Source: Hyphomonas chukchiensis (GTDB taxonomy: Bacteria > Pseudomonadota > Alphaproteobacteria > Caulobacterales > Hyphomonadaceae). From it: DNA of 64,000 nucleotides. The notes beneath the pieces were generated by a model, which saw only the letters and a list, made by a program, of their open reading frames with translations, had not been told where the DNA came from and ran no database searches. The first letter of the stretch is position 1; each line of letters starts with the position of its first letter. A program made the translations under genes and the position numbers. Where the stretch lies: positions 164,621-228,620 of the forward strand of contig NZ_AWFG01000041.1 of assembly GCF_000682695.1 (NCBI RefSeq). The letters are read 5' to 3'. Shown piece after piece: positions 27,103-35,459 of this stretch.

Positions 27103-27507
27103 ATGATCGGCATTGTTGTCGTCAGCCATGGAAAGCTCGCGCGGGAACTCGTTGCGGCCACAGAACATGTGGTGGGCGAGCAGCCCTGCTTTCGTTCGAT
27201 TTCCATTGAGGTCGAAGACGATATCGAGGCACGTCGTGACCAGATCCGTGAAACAGCCAAGTCCTGCGACAGCGGGCGCGGCGTTATCATCCTGACCGAC
27301 ATGTTCGGCGGCACGCCGTCCAACCTCGCCATGTCGATCATGAGCGCGGGAAATATCGAGGTCCTGTCGGGCGTGAACCTGCCCATGCTGATCAAGCTGG
27401 CCGAAGTGCGCGAGACGCTTTCGCTGCCGGAGGCCTCCAAGGTCGCCGCCGAAGCGGGCCGCAAATATATCAGCATCGCCTCTGAACTGCTGGCGAAGAC
27501 CAGCTAG
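27103..27507 (+). CDS. PTS EIIA component, mannose family
   Basis: A 134-aa EIIA-Man type phosphocarrier. The N-terminus MIGIVVVSHGKLA places the phospho-accepting His at residue 9, and DMFGGTPSNLA (about 67-77) is the family signature. In alphaproteobacteria this soluble domain works with HPr and HPr kinase in a regulatory rather than sugar-transporting PTS. GGAAGG sits seven bases before the ATG at 27103; longer in-frame starts lack such a site. The next gene, ptsH, begins on the last base of its stop codon. Confidence 0.9.
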   Translation: MIGIVVVSHGKLARELVAATEHVVGEQPCFRSISIEVEDDIEARRDQIRETAKSCDSGRGVIILTDMFGGTPSNLAMSIMSAGNIEVLSGVNLPMLIKLAEVRETLSLPEASKVAAEAGRKYISIASELLAKTS

Positions 27508-27812
27508 TGCAGCCCTCCACCACATCCGCCAGCCAGCGCGTCATGATCGTGAACCGCAAGGGGCTTCATGCGCGGGCCTCTGCGCGCCTGTCGCGGCTGG
27601 CCGGTGAATTTGACGCCAATGTCGTCGTGCATCACGAGAACCAGAGCGCCGATGCGCGCTCGATCATGGACCTGCTGATGCTGGTGGCGCACATGGGCTG
27701 TGAAGTGGAGCTGACGGCCGAGGGAAGGGAAGCGGCGGAAGCCGTGACGGCGCTGGCGGCACTGATCGCGGAAGGCTTTGGCGAGCAGGGCCCGGACGAC
27801 GTCGTCTGCTGA
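27507..27812 (+). CDS. ptsH: Phosphocarrier protein HPr
   Basis: A 101-aa HPr with the active site GLHARASARL (His21) and the regulatory region ADARSIMDLLML (Ser52, equivalent to Ser46), which in alphaproteobacteria is the target of HPr kinase. The usual HPr start would correspond to ATG 27543. I give GTG 27507 because it overlaps the EIIA stop by one base, which suggests coupling, but the shorter 89-aa form is equally possible. It belongs with the EIIA gene upstream; no transporter EIIB/EIIC gene is nearby. Confidence 0.9.
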   Translation: MQPSTTSASQRVMIVNRKGLHARASARLSRLAGEFDANVVVHHENQSADARSIMDLLMLVAHMGCEVELTAEGREAAEAVTALAALIAEGFGEQGPDDVVC

Positions 27813-27840
27813 AGCCCTTTAGTGACGGGCAAAACGCCGG

Positions 27841-28452
27841 TTAATTGCGCGCGGCATCCTCATCCCGGTCAAGATCGGTCATTTCCCGGTAGCGCTTGTC
27901 GTTTTCTTTTGGTTCAGGCGCGGCGAGGTTTGCGATCAGGATCGTGCCATCGGGCTCGGCATAGGCCGCGGCGAGCTGGGCGATGACAGCCACGAATTCG
28001 TTGCGGGTGACGACGCGGTCGAGATTGGGGTCGAAGCGGACCGGGTTGGCCAGCGTGTCGTCCCGCGTGGGCAGGTCGCGGGCCCAGTCCTGCTGTTCCA
28101 GCGCGCTGAGTGTGTCGTCCTTGTTGGCATCCGCGAGGATGAAGGCGGCATCGGCGCCGACGCGTAGTTCTTCCGGCGTGACCCAGCCGTCATCATTTGT
28201 GTCGAAACTCATGATCAGGCCGCCGCCGGGCACGAGCCGATTGGCGGCGTGGCGGCCATGCGGCGCCTTGGGATTGAGATGGCCCTGACCCGGCAGCAGG
28301 ACGAGTTCATCGTCTTCCACGGGGGCGTCACTGCTCATCGAAACAGTCTCGACGAGGCGCTCGGCCTCTTCCTCACTTACGCTTTCGGCTGCTGCAGATG
28401 CGGAGAGGCAAAGAAGCGCCGAGAGGGTTGTTGCCAGGAGGCGAAGGTGCAT
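27841..28452 (-). CDS. Secreted EF-hand domain protein
   Basis: A 203-aa protein with a classical signal peptide (cleavage near ...LSASAAA-ES, residue 21) and EF-hand-like loops DTNDDGWVTPEE, DANKDDTLSALE and DPNLDRVVTRNE. The first loop fits the Ca2+ consensus best; the third is degenerate. A fourth acidic patch (DLDRDED) closes the protein. The role is unknown and the location is probably periplasmic. It converges with ptsH and is divergent from divL. Confidence 0.85.
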   Translation of the reverse strand: MHLRLLATTLSALLCLSASAAAESVSEEEAERLVETVSMSSDAPVEDDELVLLPGQGHLNPKAPHGRHAANRLVPGGGLIMSFDTNDDGWVTPEELRVGADAAFILADANKDDTLSALEQQDWARDLPTRDDTLANPVRFDPNLDRVVTRNEFVAVIAQLAAAYAEPDGTILIANLAAPEPKENDKRYREMTDLDRDEDAARN

Positions 28453-28561
28453 GGACGGTTTCCGTGGGGTGGCCAGAGGGGTAGACTATGCGCCTGTGGT
28501 TTATTTGCAACATGACGTTTCAGTTACCTTGCATGGTGGGAGGGGTGGTCTTACCGTCTCG

Positions 28562-28576
28562 TTAACCCGGCCTTAA
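28562..28576. promoter_or_regulatory. CtrA-type binding box upstream of divL
   Basis: TTAA-CCCGGCC-TTAA is an exact match to the CtrA consensus TTAA-N7-TTAA. It lies 76 bases upstream of the divL start, with another TTAAC half-site at 28595-28599 and a GANTC (CcrM) site at 28626-28630. This is consistent with cell-cycle control of divL, though binding is inferred only from the motif. Confidence 0.6.
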
Positions 28577-28652
28577 TGGAAAGGGAGCATTCCGTTAACC
28601 ACTTCCGGCTGCCGTCGACGCGGCCGATTCGCGTAATGGAACTGGAAGATTT

Positions 28653-31103
28653 ATGGCGATAAGTGCAGAGCAGGTGCCAATCATCATGTCCGCCGGGGCG
28701 GCTTCGCTGGGCCTCGCGGCACTGTTGTGGGCATTGCGGGTTTCGGATGGTGCGCGCGGCGCTGCGCGCAAGTTTCGCGACCGGTCTTCCGAGCTTGAAA
28801 CCGCGCTGGCCGAGCACCGCTCCGTCCTTGGGGCGCACCCCGGTGTCATCCTTGTCTGGCAGGGCGATGCGATGGAAGCCGATGGCGACGAGATCATCGC
28901 GCCGGAACTTTATGGCTCGCCTGTCGCGCTGGCTGGCCTTCTGAGCTTTACCGATGACGCAATTTCCATGGATCCTGCGGTGCGAATCATCGAGGGCCTT
29001 GCTGACCTTGAAGCGCGCGACAGCGCGGGGCAGGACACGACGCTGCGCATCCGCCTGCGCGAGTTGCGCGAGACGGGGCAGGCCTTTTCGCTAACGATTA
29101 TCGGGCCTTCCGGCCGTTTCCTCGAGGCCGACGGACGCACGGCTGGCGCGCGCGCCGTTGTCTGGGTGACCGATACGACGATCAAGGGGCTGGAGGAAAG
29201 CTCGGCCCGGGGCAAGCTGGAAGAGGCGCGGCAAGTGATTGCGCGCGACCCCACGGCCTTTCTCGACATGCTGGGCAAGTCGCCATTCCCGGCCTGGCGC
29301 GTATCCGGCATGGGCAAGCTGCAATGGGTGAACCCGGCCTATATCGAGGCCGTTGACGGCATCAACCTGGACCGCGTGCTGGACCGCCAGCTGATGCTGG
29401 ACCAGGCCGCTGCCGAACAGGCGCGCAAGACGATTTCCGAAGGCGTCGATATCGACGAGACGCGCCATATGGTGATCAATGGCGAACGCCGCGCGATGCG
29501 CGTGCTGACCTTCCCGCTCTCGGGCGGGGCAGGGGCCATGGCCTTTGACGTGACCGCGCAGGAAAATGCGCGCGAGGAACTGAACCGCCACGTGCGCGCG
29601 CATGACGAAACGCTTAACCATGTGGCTGACGCGGTGGCCATCTTTGGCGCCGACCGCAAGCTGACCTTCTACAACAAGGCTTTCCGCGACATGTGGGACC
29701 TTGAAGAGACCTTCCTGCTGGACCGGCCGACGCATGGCCAGCTGCTGGACCGGCTGCGCGAGCGGCGCAAGCTGCCGGCGCGGACGAATTATGCCGAATG
29801 GCGCGCCGAGGAGCTGTCCTACTATCTCGATATTGACGGGGTGAAGGAAGATATCTGGTCGCTGCCCGATGCCCGCACCCTGTCCGTCACGCGCCAGCGT
29901 CACCCGATGGGCGGCCTGTTGCTGCTGTTCAAGGACATTACCGGCGAACTGGAACTGAAGACCAAGTTCAATGCGATCGTGAAGACGCAGACCTCGACGC
30001 TGGACAACCTCCACGAGGCGGTTGCCGTGTTTGGCGGCGACGGACGGCTGAAACTGTTCAACAAGGCCTTTGAACGCCTGTGGAGCCTTCCGCACGAGCT
30101 GCTGAAAGACAAGCCGGACTATTCCGTCGTGGTGGAGGCCTGTGTGCCGCTGTTCCACGATGTCGAGATCTGGGAGGGCATCAAGGCCCATATCACCGAT
30201 CCGTCCGCTCGCGCCCGCCAGTCGACGACCGGCGAGATGCGACGGTCCGACGGGTCGATGCTGACCTACCTGACCCATCCGCTGCCGGATGGGAATACGC
30301 TGATTGCCTTTGCCGACGTGACGGCGACGCGGCGTGTGGAATCGGCCCTGCGCGACCGGGCCGAAGCCTTCGAGGCCGCCGACAGGCTGAAGACGGAATT
30401 CGTGCGCAATGTGAGTTACCAGCTGCGCTCGCCGCTGACGGTCATCTTCGGTTATGCCGAGCTGCTGGAAACGCAGCGCAACGGCCAGCTGACCGAACGC
30501 CAGTCCGACTATGTCAGCGCGATCCTCTCAGCTTCCGACCATTTGTCGAAACTGATCGAGAACATTCTCGACCTCGCCATGATCGAGGCGGGCCGCATGG
30601 ACCTCGACCTCGAGGATGTGCAGCTGCAGGACGTGATCGAGGAAAGCATCGAGATGGTTGTCTCGAAAGCCGAGGACACGGAAATCAGTGTGCGGTCGGA
30701 CGTCAAAGGCAAGCTGGGCGTCATTCGCGCCGACCAGCGCCGGATACGCCAGGTCCTGTTCAACCTGATTTCCAACTCGCTGCGCTTTACCGAATCCGGC
30801 GGCGAGATTGTCGTCTCGGCCCAGCGGATCGGCGACATGGTCACGCTGTCTGTGCGCGACAATGGCAAGGGTCTGGACGCCGAGAAGCGGGCGACGAGCT
30901 TTGACAGCTTCGTTTCCGGCGACCAGCGCGGCGCAGGCCTTGGCCTTGCGCTCGTGAAGCACTTCGTCGACCTGCATGGCGGCACGGTGGGCATGAAGCC
31001 GGTCGAAGGTGGCGGGCTGGAAGTGACCTGCTGGCTGCCGGCGCAGGCCGTCGTGCATCATGGCAGTTCGCCCGAACTGATGCTGGCCGAGGCGCGCGCC
31101 TAA
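28653..31103 (+). CDS. divL: DivL-like pseudo-histidine kinase, cell-cycle regulator
   Basis: An 816-aa PAS-containing membrane kinase homologue. An N-terminal helix (about 8-27), a coiled coil and several PAS-like modules (about 100-560) precede a HisKA domain. Its H-box reads NVSYQLRSPLTVI with Tyr589 where the phospho-acceptor His should be. That substitution is the hallmark of Caulobacter DivL, which binds DivK~P and modulates CckA and hence CtrA. The ATPase domain keeps the N box (NLISNSLRF), G1 (DNGKGL) and G2 (GAGLGLAL). Length is similar to Caulobacter DivL. A CtrA-like box lies upstream. Confidence 0.93.
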   Translation: MAISAEQVPIIMSAGAASLGLAALLWALRVSDGARGAARKFRDRSSELETALAEHRSVLGAHPGVILVWQGDAMEADGDEIIAPELYGSPVALAGLLSFTDDAISMDPAVRIIEGLADLEARDSAGQDTTLRIRLRELRETGQAFSLTIIGPSGRFLEADGRTAGARAVVWVTDTTIKGLEESSARGKLEEARQVIARDPTAFLDMLGKSPFPAWRVSGMGKLQWVNPAYIEAVDGINLDRVLDRQLMLDQAAAEQARKTISEGVDIDETRHMVINGERRAMRVLTFPLSGGAGAMAFDVTAQENAREELNRHVRAHDETLNHVADAVAIFGADRKLTFYNKAFRDMWDLEETFLLDRPTHGQLLDRLRERRKLPARTNYAEWRAEELSYYLDIDGVKEDIWSLPDARTLSVTRQRHPMGGLLLLFKDITGELELKTKFNAIVKTQTSTLDNLHEAVAVFGGDGRLKLFNKAFERLWSLPHELLKDKPDYSVVVEACVPLFHDVEIWEGIKAHITDPSARARQSTTGEMRRSDGSMLTYLTHPLPDGNTLIAFADVTATRRVESALRDRAEAFEAADRLKTEFVRNVSYQLRSPLTVIFGYAELLETQRNGQLTERQSDYVSAILSASDHLSKLIENILDLAMIEAGRMDLDLEDVQLQDVIEESIEMVVSKAEDTEISVRSDVKGKLGVIRADQRRIRQVLFNLISNSLRFTESGGEIVVSAQRIGDMVTLSVRDNGKGLDAEKRATSFDSFVSGDQRGAGLGLALVKHFVDLHGGTVGMKPVEGGGLEVTCWLPAQAVVHHGSSPELMLAEARA

Positions 31104-31107
31104 CGGA

Positions 31108-32004
31108 TCAGACCGCGATCGACAGGTCGTCGCCATCCTTGGCTCGGCCGACGATCGTGATGCCGCAATCGGGATTGCGCTTCAGGGCCAGGAGGGCCTT
31201 GTCCGTCGCAACGAACATCTCTGATGCCGAACTGAAGGCGTCCGGGTTGAGACTGACACTGACGCTGGAGGGCGCATCGAGCGTCTTGCCATAATAGGTG
31301 TGCGATACGGCGAGGTCATCGCGCAGCCTTGTGGCAAAGCCGACGACATCACGTGCGTCATACGTATCCCAGAGAAGAATGGCGAACTCATCGCCCCCGA
31401 GACGTGCGCCGAGACCCGGCCGGTCGGCGATGGCCCTGCGCAGGCGCTGGGCCACATGGCGCAGCACGGCGTCGCCGGCATCGTGGCCATAGCCGTCATT
31501 GATCTGCTTGAAATTGTCGAGGTCGAGCAGGATCAGCGAGAAGGGTGGGCCGCCAAGCCCGACCGCGCCGAATGCGTCGGCAAAAGCCTGTTCGAAACGG
31601 CGGCGGTTGGCGAGGCCGGTGAGGAAATCGGAATGGGCCAGTTCCGCAAGGCGCTGCTGCGCCTCTTCCAGTTCCTGGTTCTTGCTGAGGACGTGCTCTG
31701 CATTGCGGGAGGCGAGGCGATAGGCGCGGCGGAACTTGCCGGAGAGGATGACATTCTCGCGCAGCACGACGGCATTGAAGAGAACAGCCGGGCCGGAAAT
31801 CAGTGTACCGAATATCATGCCGCGCGAAAGGTCAGCCCAGAAGTTGGAGCCCGACACGCGAGAGACGATCAACTCTCCGACAGCGATGGCTGACAGGATC
31901 ATGATGGTGGTGCCGATGGTTATCCGCAGCACATCGCGATGTGATTCAATCTTTGGATTCAGGCGTGCCCGCAGCCACCTGAAAAGGAGCCCCTTCCTAT
32001 TCAC
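31108..32004 (-). CDS. Membrane diguanylate cyclase (GGDEF)
   Basis: A 298-aa protein with two predicted transmembrane helices (about 25-45 and 60-80), a coiled-coil linker (KNQELEEAQQRLAELAHSD) and a GGDEF domain whose active site is ARLGGDEFAILL (about 208-219). It should synthesise c-di-GMP. The inhibitory-site position reads RPGL instead of RxxD, so that feedback site is probably lost. I place the start at GTG 32004 because GGAGGGA lies six bases upstream; an upstream in-frame ATG at 32112 would add 36 atypical residues. It converges with divL four bases away. Confidence 0.88.
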   Translation of the reverse strand: MNRKGLLFRWLRARLNPKIESHRDVLRITIGTTIMILSAIAVGELIVSRVSGSNFWADLSRGMIFGTLISGPAVLFNAVVLRENVILSGKFRRAYRLASRNAEHVLSKNQELEEAQQRLAELAHSDFLTGLANRRRFEQAFADAFGAVGLGGPPFSLILLDLDNFKQINDGYGHDAGDAVLRHVAQRLRRAIADRPGLGARLGGDEFAILLWDTYDARDVVGFATRLRDDLAVSHTYYGKTLDAPSSVSVSLNPDAFSSASEMFVATDKALLALKRNPDCGITIVGRAKDGDDLSIAV

Positions 32005-32138
32005 GATACGTCCCTCCGCGTCCTGCGTCACACCTTTTACATCGCGCGCGTTCAGACAGGTTGAAGCGGGTTCGATGAGTTTTTCAGAGGCCGTTAACAC
32101 TTGCGAAGCCACGCCATTTCAGGCGTGCTTAACGCCAC

Positions 32139-32170
32139 AAAAACGGCCCGCCGCGTGGGAGCGACGGGCC
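32139..32170 (-). terminator. Rho-independent terminator after the methyltransferase-like gene
   Basis: On the minus strand a stem GGCCCG/CGGGCC with an inner GC-rich loop is followed by a run of five T (GTTTTTG). It ends the minus-strand SDR/methyltransferase transcript and shields the divergently-read cyclase region. Confidence 0.75.
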
Positions 32171-32196
32171 TGTAGCTGCAACTGCAGAAGGGCGTT

Positions 32197-33012
32197 TCAG
32201 CCCTTGGTGAATTTCAGCAGGAAGCGGTTTGTCTTGCGCCGGATGGCCGGATCAAAAACATTCAGGCTGCCATCATCTTCCGCATTGGCGAGGAGGTCGC
32301 TTTCCTCGGAAAGCGTGAAGCCATTGGCCTCTGCCATGGAGATAATGATGGCCTTGTCGATACGGTGCGTCTCGCCGCCGGTCGTGGCTGGGGCGCCGAC
32401 AGGGGCCATATGGTCAAGCACGATGAACTGGCCGCCCGGCCTGGTGACACGGGCAATCTCGGCAAAAGCCTTGTCGGGGTCGCCCAGCGCGCCGGGCTCT
32501 GCGCCTTCGGGCGTGTACCAGAGCTCATGGGGGCCGAGCAGCCAGGTGGTGACATCGACAGAGCCATCCGGAATGGCGGAGAGATCGTCAAAGGGCGCGC
32601 GCACCGGCGTGACATTGGCGAGGCGGCCATCGACTCGTTTGGAGACGGCATCCCCAAGGAAGGCATCGAAGGCGGGCGGGTTCTGCATGTAGACCTTGCC
32701 GCTGTCACCGACGACGCGGGAGAAGAGTTCCGTATACGTGCCTCCAGCCGCTTCAAGGTCCAGCACGGTCATGCCAGGCAAGATGCCGGTGAAGGTGAGG
32801 ACATCTTTCGACTTGCGGATATCATATTGTTCATAGTCGGCGGCGGGCCGGTCATCCTGTCCGAAGACGCTGGCATAGTCGAACGTGGCGACGGATACTT
32901 CTGTCGCGGGCGCTTCGACGGGCGCCAGTGTGGCGCTGTCATCCGGCGCGGCGGGCGTCGTGCAAGCAGTGGCGAGTCCACCCGCCAATAGTGCAGCAAA
33001 TAGGTATTTCAT
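32197..33012 (-). CDS. Exported methyltransferase-like lipoprotein (COG4798-type)
   Basis: A 271-aa protein with a lipoprotein leader (GGLATAC, Cys17) and a class I methyltransferase-like fold. Motif I is VLDLEAAGGTYTELFSRVVG (about 75-94), a divergent version of the SAM-binding loop (E-A-A-G-G instead of G-x-G-x-G), and FIVLDHMAPVGAPATTGGET lies where motif post-III is expected. Such exported members (predicted methyltransferase, COG4798) are common in alphaproteobacteria but SAM is not known in the periplasm, so catalysis is doubtful. It lies 28 bases downstream of an SDR gene in the same direction. Confidence 0.8.
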   Translation of the reverse strand: MKYLFAALLAGGLATACTTPAAPDDSATLAPVEAPATEVSVATFDYASVFGQDDRPAADYEQYDIRKSKDVLTFTGILPGMTVLDLEAAGGTYTELFSRVVGDSGKVYMQNPPAFDAFLGDAVSKRVDGRLANVTPVRAPFDDLSAIPDGSVDVTTWLLGPHELWYTPEGAEPGALGDPDKAFAEIARVTRPGGQFIVLDHMAPVGAPATTGGETHRIDKAIIISMAEANGFTLSEESDLLANAEDDGSLNVFDPAIRRKTNRFLLKFTKG

Positions 33013-33040
33013 TATTCTGTCCTCCTCATGCGCCTGTGTC

Positions 33041-34012
33041 TCAGGCGTCAGCCAGCATTTTCTCACTCATGGTCCAGAGGCGTTCTGCCTTTTCATCATC
33101 GCAGATCCAGGCGCGGGCATGTTCCCAGCGCTGGCTGTTTTCATCGGCGAGTTTGGCGATGTCGCAATCCTCGCAGTAGACGCCGCCGTGGCCGTTGAGC
33201 TGGGGCGATGTTGCGGCCCAGACGCTGGTCGACGCGCCTTGTTCCGGCGTCTTGAACATGGCCTGTACCTGGGGCGGGATCGAGCCATCTGGGGCTTTCC
33301 ATCCAAGCTGAACCATTTCTTCCTCGCTGAGGTGGCGCTGGAGGGGCGTGAAGATGCCGCCCGGATGGACGGAAAAAGCCCGCACGCCGACATCGCGGCC
33401 CCGATGGTCGACACCGAGGGCGAAGAGCGCATTGGCGGACTTGGCCTGTCCGTAGGCGTCCCACTTGTCATAGGGCGTGTTGTTGAAATGCGGGTCGTCC
33501 CAGTGCACGTCAGAGCGGACATGGCCGGTCGAGGAGAGGCAGACGACGCGGGCGGAGTCTGCCCGTTGCATGGACGGGGCGAGGGCGAGGCTCATGGCCA
33601 TGTGGCCGAGGTGGTTGGTGCCGAACTGGCGTTCCCAGCCGGGGCCGACGCGGCCTTCGGGGCAGGCCATGATGCCGGCATTGTTGATCAGGATATCGAG
33701 GCCGCGCTTGGTCTCGTCATATTCACGGGTGAATTTGTCGACGCTGCGCAGGTCTGCCAGGTCCATGGACGCAATTTCGATGTCGCCGGCGACGTCAGCG
33801 AGCGTATCCTCGGCGACTTCGACGCGGCGGGCGGGCACGGTGACACGGGCGCCTGCTACGGCCAGTGCGCGGACCGTTTCGAGTCCGATGCCGGAATAGC
33901 CGCCTGTCACGATCGCGTTACGGCCTGTCAGGTCGATGCCGGCGAGCACTTCGCTGGCGGTCGTCTTTCCACCAAAGCCTGATCCGATGGGTTTCTGGTC
34001 TTGCGCTGCCAT
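33041..34012 (-). CDS. SDR family oxidoreductase (WWOX/retinol dehydrogenase-like)
   Basis: A 323-aa classical short-chain dehydrogenase. The Rossmann loop TGGYSGIG (about 37-44), NNAG (about 110-113), the catalytic Ser (CLSSTGH) and YGQAKSANA (YxxxK) are all present. It probably uses NADP(H); the substrate is unknown. The start at 34012 (MAAQDQKPIG) is preferred over an upstream in-frame ATG that would add 17 unrelated residues. It leads a two-gene unit with the methyltransferase-like lipoprotein. Confidence 0.9.
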   Translation of the reverse strand: MAAQDQKPIGSGFGGKTTASEVLAGIDLTGRNAIVTGGYSGIGLETVRALAVAGARVTVPARRVEVAEDTLADVAGDIEIASMDLADLRSVDKFTREYDETKRGLDILINNAGIMACPEGRVGPGWERQFGTNHLGHMAMSLALAPSMQRADSARVVCLSSTGHVRSDVHWDDPHFNNTPYDKWDAYGQAKSANALFALGVDHRGRDVGVRAFSVHPGGIFTPLQRHLSEEEMVQLGWKAPDGSIPPQVQAMFKTPEQGASTSVWAATSPQLNGHGGVYCEDCDIAKLADENSQRWEHARAWICDDEKAERLWTMSEKMLADA

Positions 34013-34167
34013 ATGCCTGATGTCTCCCGAACTGTTTTGCCGAGTTTGCGCCGAGAGGGCCATGGCGGCAAGGGGAGGTTACGATTCCTTAAGCAGCCCG
34101 GCGCATGGACGCCGCGCCGGGCAAGGCATATATTGAATGTTACAGAATATCATTGGAGATTGCTGCC

Positions 34168-34767
34168 ATGCGCTTCCTGACAAGTGTTGTTTTTATCGCC
34201 GCTACGGGCCTGATGGCGGCGCCGGCCTCCGCGCAATACGGGCAGAAGGTCGAGCGCACGCAGGCCGAGATCGCGCTAGAGCAGGCGACCCAGAACCTGG
34301 AAAAGGACCGCGCCGGGCGCGCTGAGGCCATCCAGGCGTGCGCCACAAAAGATTATGCAGCCTGCACCAAGCTTGGTGACTATTACCGCAAGGGCTGGGG
34401 CGGCATGCAGGATTACAAGCTGGCCGGCGAAGCCTACCGCAAGGCCTGCAATGGCAAGGACGCGGCTGGCTGTGCGTCGCTCGCCTACCTGACCACCAAG
34501 GGCGACGGCGTCGAGCAGGACCTCGCGCAGTCGCGCCTGCTTTACAAGAAATCGTGCGATCTCGGCGAAGTGAGCGGCTGTGCCGGCTATGGCAACATGG
34601 TGTTTGCGGGCAAGGGCGGCGCGAAGAACGTGGCCGAGGGCACGCGTATCCTGCAGTCAGCCTGTGACGACGGCTACAAATGGGCCTGCGACCGGATCAC
34701 GGGCCTCGCCGCCTATGACCCCAATGATGACACATGGGAACGGCTGAAAGACGGCGCCGGGCGCTGA
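34168..34767 (+). CDS. Sel1-repeat secreted protein
   Basis: A 199-aa protein with a signal peptide (ending ...MAAPASA, about residue 22), a short charged coiled segment (QAEIALEQATQNLEKDR), and about four Sel1/TPR-like repeats of Cys-containing type. The repeats include ACTKLGDYYRKGWGG, GCASLAYLTTKGDGVEQDL and GCAGYGNMVFAGKGG. Sel1 repeats mediate protein-protein contacts, often in envelope signalling. The ATG at 34168 is the one directly preceding the signal peptide. It converges with the bactofilin gene two bases away. Confidence 0.87.
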   Translation: MRFLTSVVFIAATGLMAAPASAQYGQKVERTQAEIALEQATQNLEKDRAGRAEAIQACATKDYAACTKLGDYYRKGWGGMQDYKLAGEAYRKACNGKDAAGCASLAYLTTKGDGVEQDLAQSRLLYKKSCDLGEVSGCAGYGNMVFAGKGGAKNVAEGTRILQSACDDGYKWACDRITGLAAYDPNDDTWERLKDGAGR

Positions 34768-34769
34768 GC

Positions 34770-35303
34770 CTAGCTGCCTGAGCCGGTCTTTGCTGGCTGG
34801 GTGAACATGGTGTTGACGAAAGGGGGCAGGGGCGCTGGCTGAGGCGCGGGTGCGGACATGTCTGCCTGAACCTGTTTCGGGCTGGGCTGTGGCCGGGCTT
34901 GCGGCTGGACAGGGGCGGCCTGTTGCGGCGTGTTCCAGTCGGCAGGGCGATCCGGCGCAATCAGCAGATCGGCCAGGACGGTGGCGCCGCCATCCACCCG
35001 CATGCTGGGCGCATAGGCGCGCCCTTCGATACGGCAACCGGGAAAGGCTTCGATCATCTCGCTGGCGCTGATCGTGCCGGTGAGTGAGCCGTGAACCACG
35101 ATGACCGTACCGTCGACGTTGCCATCGACAATGGCGCCGGCCTCTATGATCAGAAGGCCATCCGCAGCGACGTCGCCTTTCAGATGACCTGACACGATGG
35201 TCGGGCCGGTGAAGGCGATTTGGCCTTCCAGGCGCGTGCCTGCGGCGATGAAGCTGCCTTCGCCCGGCTTGCCGGGGCGGGTCGGCGAAAGTGGGTTTGC
35301 CAA
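34770..35303 (-). CDS. Bactofilin (polymer-forming cytoskeletal protein)
   Basis: A 177-aa bactofilin. A short disordered N-terminus precedes the beta-helix DUF583 core (about 17-110) with regular hydrophobic/Gly rungs such as GTRLEGQIAFTGPTIVSGHL and GNVDGTVIVVHGSLTGTI. The C-terminal third is Pro/Gln-rich and disordered. Bactofilins self-assemble without nucleotide and localise peptidoglycan enzymes, for example in Caulobacter stalk synthesis. The divergent neighbour is a GH25 lysozyme-like lipoprotein, a plausible wall-related partner, with 156 bases between the starts. Confidence 0.93.
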   Translation of the reverse strand: MANPLSPTRPGKPGEGSFIAAGTRLEGQIAFTGPTIVSGHLKGDVAADGLLIIEAGAIVDGNVDGTVIVVHGSLTGTISASEMIEAFPGCRIEGRAYAPSMRVDGGATVLADLLIAPDRPADWNTPQQAAPVQPQARPQPSPKQVQADMSAPAPQPAPLPPFVNTMFTQPAKTGSGS

Positions 35304-35459
35304 TGGTCACATCCCTTGGTGACTGAAATACAAGGGATTTCAGAGCAAAATGCGTGCCATGAGGCCTTCGCAATGGCCTTCATATGGTCTTGCGGCCGCC
35401 GCCGGAGCGCAGGCGTTTCGACGCGACGGCGCCTTGTTTGCGTGCCAGATTGGCCCCCA

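Noticed and set aside
29091..30278. 395-codon minus-strand frame inside divL
   Set aside because: Antisense shadow; divL domains are continuous across it.
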